Assembly: GCA_028717885.1 (NCBI GenBank)
Contig: JAQUMX010000012.1
Coordinates: 1-40,400, forward strand
From: Candidatus Omnitrophota bacterium
Lineage (GTDB): Bacteria; Omnitrophota; Gorgyraeia; Gygaellales; Profunditerraquicolaceae
Length of the DNA stretch: 40,400 nt
Direction of reading: 5' to 3'
Shown here in pieces: positions 35,342-40,400 of this stretch (position 1 is the stretch's first letter; every line of letters begins with the position of its first letter). Below the pieces are notes generated by a model, which saw nothing but the letters and a program-made list of their open reading frames with translations, searched no databases and had not been told where the DNA came from. A program made the translations under genes and the position numbers.

Positions 35342-38300
35342 ATGAAGAGAAAAATTGTTTTTCAATTCATTATTTTTGTTTTTTCTTCAATTTATCCTGC
35401 CTTTGCCGATACCTATACCTGGCAAGAAACTAATGACGGTAACTGGGCAACGACCTCCAACTGGTCTCCTGCCGGCGCCCCCGGAACAGGAGACAGCGTT
35501 ACTTTTAACAGCGCGAGCGATAATGCCATCATAGATGTAGGAAGCGGTCTTACGATCAAGGACATACAGTTCGATACTGCCAGCGCGGCGGCGTATACCA
35601 TAGGTAGCGGCGGGGCGAAAAGCCAGACCCTTACCCTGGATGATGGCGGGTCGATAACAATGAGCAGCGCTGTCGCAAATAACGAAACGATCAATTCCAA
35701 CATAACACTCGGCAATGGTACCGCTACCGCGTCTTTTAGCCTTACCAATGATACCGCAGGCAATGCACTGACTATTGCCGGTGCTATTACCGGTTCCACA
35801 GGAGCATATACCAGGACTTTGACTGTTACTGGTGACGGGACTATTACTTTAAGCGGCGCTATCACTGATGGCGGCGGTACCGTTGGGCTCACAAAAAGCG
35901 GTAGCGGTACACTAAATACGTCTGGCATCAATACTTATACCGGTACGACCAGAATCAGCGGCGGTACACTTGTGACCGGTTCCTATGCTCTTTCCAGTAC
36001 CAGCGCGATGGTATTAGATGATGTAGCGGGGGCAGAGTTATCAATAACTTTGGCTAATCCGACACTTACATCGGCTGTCGGTTCGCTCTCCGGAGGCGGT
36101 AGTAACGGCGGTAATGTTTCTTTAGGCGGCAAGATGCTTACTATTGGCGACGATAATACCGACACTACATATGCTGGTGTAATAAGTGGAGGTGTTGGTA
36201 GGATAACCAAGGTTGGCACTGGCACGCTTACGCTTACAGGCGCTAATACGTACGGTGGTATGAACTACCTCAATGGCGGTGCGATAAAAATAAACGCTTC
36301 GAATAATATAGGAAGCGCTGGTAGTGTGAATAAACTATTTTTTAACGGCGGCACCCTTGAATCAAGCGGCAATACTTATTCTCTAGGCACTACCCGTACT
36401 ATTACCCTAAACGGTGGCAACGGCGCTATCCAGACCGACGCCGATACTCTTACTGTCGACGGCACCGTCGATACCAACGGTAATACCTTCACCGTAAAAG
36501 GCGCAGGTGATACTGTAGTTAGCGGTGTAATAAGCGATACCGGCAATATTTCTAAATCCGGCACCGGCACCTTAACCTTAAGCGGCAATAATACCTATAC
36601 AGGCACAACTACATTAAGCGAAGGCACCCTTAAAGCAGGAATTGCCACTTCAGCCTTAGGCTCTAACTCTGCAGTTACCGTCTCTTCAGGCTCTACCCTT
36701 GACCTAAACGGCTACGACGAAACTCTAGGTTCTCTCGCCGGTGCAGGCACCTTAACCAACGAAGGAGCCACAGATAATACTGTGACAATAGGAGGTGACA
36801 ATACCTCTACTACATTTTCCGGCTTGATCAAAGACGGCACAACCAATAAGACCCTTCTTGCCAAATCCGGCACTGGTACTCTCACCTTAAGCTCTGCCAG
36901 TACCTTTAGCGGCGGTACCACCATAAGTAGCGGTACTTTAGCTGTCGGCAACAGCACTGCCTTAGGCATCGGTAATATTACCAATAGCGCGACATTAGAT
37001 TTAGGCACGACTAATTTCACTCCTAGCGGTAGCTACACCCAGAGCTCCGGTTCCACCTTAAAGCTGACCGCGAATTCTTCTTCTAACTTCGGCAAGCTTA
37101 CAGATAACTCTGTATCCTTGGATGGCAATAGCACAGTTGCCGTTACTTTAGGAGGGTATATTCCTAACAATGCTACATTAAAAGTAGTAGATACTTCTGC
37201 CTCAGGTATTGGCTCAACTCCATCTACCATTACCTCCAGCAACTCCAAAATAAGCTTCTCGGCTTCCGGCTCTAGCGGTGATTTAGTCTTGACTGCCAAC
37301 CGTTCCGCTAGCGGATTCCAGAGCTTAGGCAATAATTCCAATGCCAATGCCGTAGGCAATGTACTTGATAACATCAATGACCCTACCTCTGATATGGCCA
37401 CTGTTCTTAATACCCTGGATAGCCTCTCCAGCGGCGATGTTACCTACTCTGAAAATACCCTTACCCCCATAGCAGATGGCGCAGTTACCCAATCCTCTAA
37501 CCAGGTATTAAACCAATTCTTAAACAATGTCTCTGATCATTTAAACAATGTCCATTTCGCCAAAGCTGCCAATACTTCTACCGGTATCTCAACCGGAGAA
37601 GGTTATTTAAATAACCTGGATATCTGGGCGCAAGCCCTGGGCGATTATGCCCATCAGGGAGCCAGAGGCTTAAGTAATGGCTACAACGCTACTACCTGGG
37701 GCTTGAGTGGCGGGGCGGACCTGCCTCTAGGCAACAAGCCTCTTCGTTTAGGAATAGGCTTAGGCTATGGGCAGACCTACATCCGTTCCAAGGATAATTG
37801 CGCGCGTACCAACGTGGACAGCATCCCGTTTATTATTTACTCTAGCTACGATCATCCCAAATATCATTTTTACCTGGATTCCGCATTCACTTTTAACTAT
37901 AACATGTATAAAGGCTCCCGCCAGGCTACAGTAGGCTCTATAGAACGCACTGCTGCTTCTGATTACCACGGCCAGCAATATTCCTGCTACTTCGAAGGCG
38001 GCTATACCTTTGGTCTTGCTTATAAAAAACTCCTGCTTACCCCCATAGGCTCTTTTAACTATGCGCACCTGCGCCTGTCTTCCTACACGGAAAGTAACGC
38101 CGATTCTCTGAACCTGCATGTTGACCATCAGGATTACAATATGGTACAAACCGGTATCGGCTTTAAATTATCCCGTATGATCAAACGTAAATTCGCTACC
38201 CTTAATCCTGACATCCATTTCAAATGGCTCTATGATTTTATTGCAGATAACCAATCAACCACTGCCAGCTTTACCGGCGGTGGTACTGCATTCGCCACTT

Positions 38301-38455
38301 CCGGGTTTAAGCCTGCTAAATCCAGTTATAACTTCGGGCTTAAGCTTAACCTCTCCACCAACCGCAGCATTGGCCTTGACCTTGGCTACGACTTCCTCTT
38401 CAAGGAAGATTACTATGAGCACGCTGGGACAGTAAAGGCAAAATACAGCTTTTAA
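35342..38455 (+). CDS. Type Va autotransporter with PATR-type repeats
   Basis: 1037 residues. A signal peptide (MKRKIVFQFIIFVFSSIYPAFA) is followed by a Gly/Ser/Thr/Asn-rich beta-helix passenger. Four passenger-associated repeats are clear, near residues 185, 290, 404 and 508, of the form K(S/V)G(S/T)GTLxxxGxNTYxGxTxxxxGTL. The C-terminal 280 residues (from LDIWAQALGDYAHQG) form an outer-membrane beta-barrel ending in the C-terminal Phe of KAKYSF. Such proteins export their own passenger to the cell surface, often for adhesion or biofilm. No protease triad is visible. Synonymous codon use is more C-ending than in the neighbouring atp genes, a possible sign of separate origin. It stands alone behind its own promoter. 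Confidence 0.9.
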   Translation: MKRKIVFQFIIFVFSSIYPAFADTYTWQETNDGNWATTSNWSPAGAPGTGDSVTFNSASDNAIIDVGSGLTIKDIQFDTASAAAYTIGSGGAKSQTLTLDDGGSITMSSAVANNETINSNITLGNGTATASFSLTNDTAGNALTIAGAITGSTGAYTRTLTVTGDGTITLSGAITDGGGTVGLTKSGSGTLNTSGINTYTGTTRISGGTLVTGSYALSSTSAMVLDDVAGAELSITLANPTLTSAVGSLSGGGSNGGNVSLGGKMLTIGDDNTDTTYAGVISGGVGRITKVGTGTLTLTGANTYGGMNYLNGGAIKINASNNIGSAGSVNKLFFNGGTLESSGNTYSLGTTRTITLNGGNGAIQTDADTLTVDGTVDTNGNTFTVKGAGDTVVSGVISDTGNISKSGTGTLTLSGNNTYTGTTTLSEGTLKAGIATSALGSNSAVTVSSGSTLDLNGYDETLGSLAGAGTLTNEGATDNTVTIGGDNTSTTFSGLIKDGTTNKTLLAKSGTGTLTLSSASTFSGGTTISSGTLAVGNSTALGIGNITNSATLDLGTTNFTPSGSYTQSSGSTLKLTANSSSNFGKLTDNSVSLDGNSTVAVTLGGYIPNNATLKVVDTSASGIGSTPSTITSSNSKISFSASGSSGDLVLTANRSASGFQSLGNNSNANAVGNVLDNINDPTSDMATVLNTLDSLSSGDVTYSENTLTPIADGAVTQSSNQVLNQFLNNVSDHLNNVHFAKAANTSTGISTGEGYLNNLDIWAQALGDYAHQGARGLSNGYNATTWGLSGGADLPLGNKPLRLGIGLGYGQTYIRSKDNCARTNVDSIPFIIYSSYDHPKYHFYLDSAFTFNYNMYKGSRQATVGSIERTAASDYHGQQYSCYFEGGYTFGLAYKKLLLTPIGSFNYAHLRLSSYTESNADSLNLHVDHQDYNMVQTGIGFKLSRMIKRKFATLNPDIHFKWLYDFIADNQSTTASFTGGGTAFATSGFKPAKSSYNFGLKLNLSTNRSIGLDLGYDFLFKEDYYEHAGTVKAKYSF

Positions 38456-38471
38456 AACGCAGTTTTTTTAA

Positions 38472-39323
38472 ATGAAAATAAAAATTCGTGCTACGATTAT
38501 TGCGGGCGTAATGATTTCAGGCGCATTAGCAGGCTGTGCAACGCTGGATTCGGGTTATCATGCTGCGAGGACGCTTGTTCTTAAACACAATTTTCAAACG
38601 GAGTATATAAAAACGGATCTTTGTACGCTTACCGCATTACATAATTTTCAAAAACCCGGCGCAGCGCTTACGGTTTATATCGAAGGCGACGGTTTAGCCT
38701 GGCGCAGCCGCAACCAGCTTTCTGCTGACCCGACTCCTTTAGAGCCGTTGGTTTTATCGCTTGCAATTATGGACCCTGCTAAAAATGTGGCTTATCTTGC
38801 CAGGCCCGGGCAATTGACGCTGGCAGGAAAACCGGATTGCGACCCTGCTTATTGGTCGCAGAAACGTTTTTCCCCGGAAGTTATAAGCGCGATTGATTCG
38901 GCATTGGGCCGTTTAAAAGAAGAAAGCCGGGCAAAGGAAATAAATCTTATTGGCTATTCCGGGGGCGCGGCAATCGCCGTGATTCTGGCTGCAGGGCGCG
39001 ATGACGTAGCAAGCTTACGCACAATCGCCGGAAATCTGGATCAGGCAGCAGTAGCATCTTATCATAACGTAACTGCGCTTGAAGGTTCATTAAACCCCAT
39101 AGATTTTGCGGATAGAGTTTCGCACATTGCGCAGCGCCATTTTATCGCTGCCCATGACGAAATTATCCCTTTTTACGTAACAGAATCGTTTGCCACCAGA
39201 ATTGGCGATGCTACTGATGCCAGTATTACTATTGTAGAAAAGACAACTCATCAGCGTGGCTGGGGAAGAGTTTGGCCGGCACTTCTTGAGATTCCTTTAT
39301 ACGCGGGGCTTAAAAAAAATTGA
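38472..39323 (+). CDS. Lipoprotein with alpha/beta-hydrolase fold
   Basis: 283 residues. A lipoprotein signal with lipobox LAGC puts the acylated cysteine at Cys22. The mature part has the alpha/beta-hydrolase nucleophile elbow GYSGG (Ser163), an acid in AAHDEIIP (Asp229) and a histidine in KTTHQRGWG (His260), a complete Ser-Asp-His set. An early strand YIEGDGLAW may supply the oxyanion hole. Esterase, lipase or acyltransferase activity at the envelope is expected; substrate unknown. It starts 16 bases after the autotransporter stop without a visible ribosome site. Confidence 0.82.
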   Translation: MKIKIRATIIAGVMISGALAGCATLDSGYHAARTLVLKHNFQTEYIKTDLCTLTALHNFQKPGAALTVYIEGDGLAWRSRNQLSADPTPLEPLVLSLAIMDPAKNVAYLARPGQLTLAGKPDCDPAYWSQKRFSPEVISAIDSALGRLKEESRAKEINLIGYSGGAAIAVILAAGRDDVASLRTIAGNLDQAAVASYHNVTALEGSLNPIDFADRVSHIAQRHFIAAHDEIIPFYVTESFATRIGDATDASITIVEKTTHQRGWGRVWPALLEIPLYAGLKKN

Positions 39324-39348
39324 CAAGGGATTTATTTTAGGCTAAGAT
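39320..39348 (+). promoter_or_regulatory. Possible promoter overlapping the lipoprotein stop codon
   Basis: TTGACA (39320-39325) includes the TGA stop. TAAGAT (39343-39348) follows after 17 bases. It points into the ATPase remnant and the second GAF-ANTAR region. Confidence 0.4.
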
Positions 39349-39402
39349 ACCGCAATATAAATGCTTAATCTCTTTTAGTTTCTCGAATTGAGTGGCTAAT
39401 AG

Positions 39403-39564
39403 AGAGCGGCCTCGCTCATTATTTACCTGCCGTTCCTGCAGAAGATTTTTTCTACTTCGGCGATCGGCTGGAAAGAATGGCTGGTATTATTCCTGTTTAT
39501 GACAGTAATTTTCTGGCTGGAGGAATTAAGAAAGAGGTTTCTTGTTAAGGGAAATAAGCCTTGA
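39403..39564 (+). pseudogene. Remnant of a cation-transporting P-type ATPase (C-terminal tail)
   Basis: Between the stop at 39400-39402 and the TGA at 39562-39564 one frame encodes about 53 residues, including SLIIYLPFLQKIF and GWKEWLVLFLFMTVIFWLEELRKRF. This matches the last transmembrane helix pair and tail of Ca2+/cation P2-type ATPases (usual pattern: viYlP.lq..F.t..l...eW........l.EelrK). It has no start codon, no ribosome site and none of the catalytic domains, so it is a truncated leftover. Its stop codon lies inside the -35 of the next promoter. Confidence 0.65.
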
Positions 39565-39588
39565 CAAGGTTGCTAGGCATGTTATAAT
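39561..39588 (+). promoter_or_regulatory. Consensus sigma70 promoter before the second GAF-ANTAR gene
   Basis: Perfect -35 TTGACA (39561-39566) and perfect -10 TATAAT (39583-39588), 16 bases apart. The start point would lie near 39595, giving a leader of about 217 bases. Confidence 0.85.
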
Positions 39589-39604
39589 TTAAATGAAAAT
39601 TGAA

Positions 39605-39621
39605 GGCACAAGGTATGTGCC
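39605..39621 (+). other. Leader stem-loop 1
   Basis: GGCACA pairs with TGTGCC around the loop AGGTA, about 10 bases into the predicted transcript and 13 bases before terminator A. Its loop resembles that of leader stem-loop 2. Confidence 0.6.
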
Positions 39622-39634
39622 AAAAGAGAAGGAC

Positions 39635-39663
39635 AAAGGCGTTTCACAAGAACGCCTTTTTTT
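39635..39663 (+). terminator. Intrinsic terminator A in the leader
   Basis: AAAGGCGTT (39635-39643) pairs perfectly with AACGCCTTT (39651-39659) around a 7-base loop, and a run of seven T bases (39657-39663) follows. It would stop transcription about 65 bases after the start. Confidence 0.8.
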
Positions 39664-39714
39664 GTTGTCTTTCGCTTTTCTATGTAGAAAAAAATAAAGG
39701 AATGTTTCCTTAAA

Positions 39715-39733
39715 GTCGGCAAGGATTGCTGAC
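39715..39733 (+). other. Leader stem-loop 2
   Basis: GTCGGCA pairs with TGCTGAC (one G-T pair) around the loop AGGAT, 28 bases before terminator B. Together with stem-loop 1 it gives each terminator a hairpin with an A-A-G-G loop region in front of it. Confidence 0.55.
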
Positions 39734-39761
39734 AGAGGCAACCTTTCTTTAGTTAAACAAT

Positions 39762-39805
39762 GGCGTTTTATGCCGTATTTTCCTGCGGCGTAAAACGCCT
39801 TTTTT
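39762..39805 (+). terminator. Intrinsic terminator B directly before the GAF-ANTAR start codon
   Basis: GGCGTTTTATGCCG (39762-39775) pairs with CGGCGTAAAACGCC (39786-39799), 14 pairs with a single T-G wobble, followed by six T bases (39800-39805). The ATG of the next gene is only 6 bases further on, so this terminator must be bypassed for the gene to be expressed from the promoter at 39561. Confidence 0.85.
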
Positions 39806-39811
39806 ATTTCC

Positions 39812-40400
39812 ATGCATAAATCATTTACCGAACAAATTAAGGCATTGGCAAAGATCAGTAAGGCAATCACCTCGGATTTCTATCTGGATGATATTTTACG
39901 CCTGATAGTCAATGTTACTGCTGAGCTTTTGGATTCCAATATTTGTTCTCTGATGCTCCTGGATGAAAAAACCGGGGAATTGCAGGTGCGTGCCACGCAA
40001 AGTATAAGCGAAGAATACAACAAGAAGCCCGCGCTTAAATTAGGGGAGGGCATTGCCGGAAAGGCCGCCCAGGAGAATAAGCCGATTGCCATCAAGGATG
40101 TTGCCAAGGAAAAGGAATATAAGCATAAAGACATTGCCAGAAAAGAAGGCTTGGTTTCATTATTGTGTGTTCCTCTGTCAGTAAAGGGAAGGGTGATCGG
40201 GGTAATTAATTGTTATACGCCTAAACTCCATGTTTTTAGCGAAGAAGAGATCGAGGTATTGACTACGATTGCTAACCAGGCGGCAGTGGCAATTGAGAAT
40301 ACGGAATTAATGAAGAAGAGCAAGACTTTTCAAGAAGAGTTGGAAATGCGTAAACGTATTGAGCGTGCCAAGGGAATATTGATGCGCGATGAACATTTAA
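39812..40400 (+). CDS. GAF-ANTAR antitermination regulator, copy 2 (3' partial)
   Basis: The frame is open from ATG 39812 to the window end (196 residues seen). It aligns along its whole visible length with the protein at 27967: LLDSNICSLMLLDEKTGELQVRATQSISEEYNKKP, LGEGIAGKAAQENKPIAI, LCVPLSVKGRVIGVINCYT, and the start of the ANTAR domain RKRIERAKGILMRDEHL. It is thus a GAF sensor joined to an RNA-binding antiterminator module, cut by the window edge. No ribosome site is visible; the T-run of terminator B stands in its place. The two-terminator leader upstream suggests that ANTAR proteins, this one or its paralog, control this transcript. Confidence 0.88.
   Translation, partial: MHKSFTEQIKALAKISKAITSDFYLDDILRLIVNVTAELLDSNICSLMLLDEKTGELQVRATQSISEEYNKKPALKLGEGIAGKAAQENKPIAIKDVAKEKEYKHKDIARKEGLVSLLCVPLSVKGRVIGVINCYTPKLHVFSEEEIEVLTTIANQAAVAIENTELMKKSKTFQEELEMRKRIERAKGILMRDEHL

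Noticed and set aside
35880-36960. Repetitive DNA in the autotransporter gene, considered as a repeat array or CRISPR
   Set aside because: The repeats are degenerate, in frame and about 100 codons apart; they encode passenger repeats and have no uniform spacers.
38453-38471. A terminator after the autotransporter (AAAAC/GTTTT with T-run)
   Set aside because: The stem has only five weak pairs with a three-base loop and would be too unstable.
39593-39697. A 34-codon open frame in the leader of the second GAF-ANTAR gene, as a possible leader peptide
   Set aside because: Its ATG lies at or before the predicted transcription start, no ribosome site is present, and its codons simply run through the terminator A hairpin.

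Overview
The window reads as a Gram-negative bacterial chromosome segment of intermediate G+C. Every convincing gene, about 37 of them, lies on the + strand. An autotransporter, a DUF2490-type outer-membrane protein and a lipoprotein show there is an outer membrane. The mix of B12-dependent ribonucleotide reductase, archaeal-type phosphoglycerate mutase, GAF-ANTAR regulators and large secreted glycosidase-like proteins would fit an uncultured PVC-related lineage such as Candidatus Omnitrophota. That assignment is an inference from gene content; no rRNA or tRNA is present to test it.

Layout. (1) 1-6261: a carbohydrate-active cluster. Two paralogous clan GH-A glycosidase-like proteins flank a secreted protein made of two copies of one beta-sandwich domain, followed by a TPR-like protein. 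(2) 6262-10014: a promoter and a leader with three inverted repeats precede a ROK-family regulator, a coiled-coil membrane protein and a LacI-family regulator. (3) 10014-18269: two NrdR-type boxes and a strong promoter precede nrdJ, followed in one tight run by apgM, mnmG, a QueG-like Fe-S protein, phoB, phoR and a small membrane protein. (4) 18270-23902: tandem 11-bp Pho-box-like repeats precede an outer-membrane protein gene and pstS-pstC-pstA-pstB1-pstB2-phoU. (5) 23907-28692: a DedA protein, a receiver protein behind its own promoter, an Lrp-type regulator, an aminotransferase, glnA and a GAF-ANTAR antiterminator. (6) 28699-35295: a complete F-type ATP synthase operon (atpZ, atpI, atpB-E-F-H-A-G-D-C). 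(7) 35306-40400: an autotransporter, an alpha/beta-hydrolase lipoprotein, a remnant of a P-type ATPase, then a consensus promoter and a leader with two intrinsic terminators in front of a second GAF-ANTAR gene that runs off the window.

How the parts fit. PhoB/PhoR, the repeat arrays, the Pst transporter and PhoU form a full phosphate-starvation module. The most striking point is that its two PstB ATPases carry complementary defects. PstB1 lacks the Q-loop glutamine and switch histidine but keeps the LSGGQ signature; PstB2 keeps Q and H but has lost the signature. A PstB1-PstB2 heterodimer would therefore have one canonical and one degenerate ATP site. The second notable system is the double-terminator leader upstream of a gene that encodes an RNA-binding antiterminator, which suggests control by transcription attenuation.
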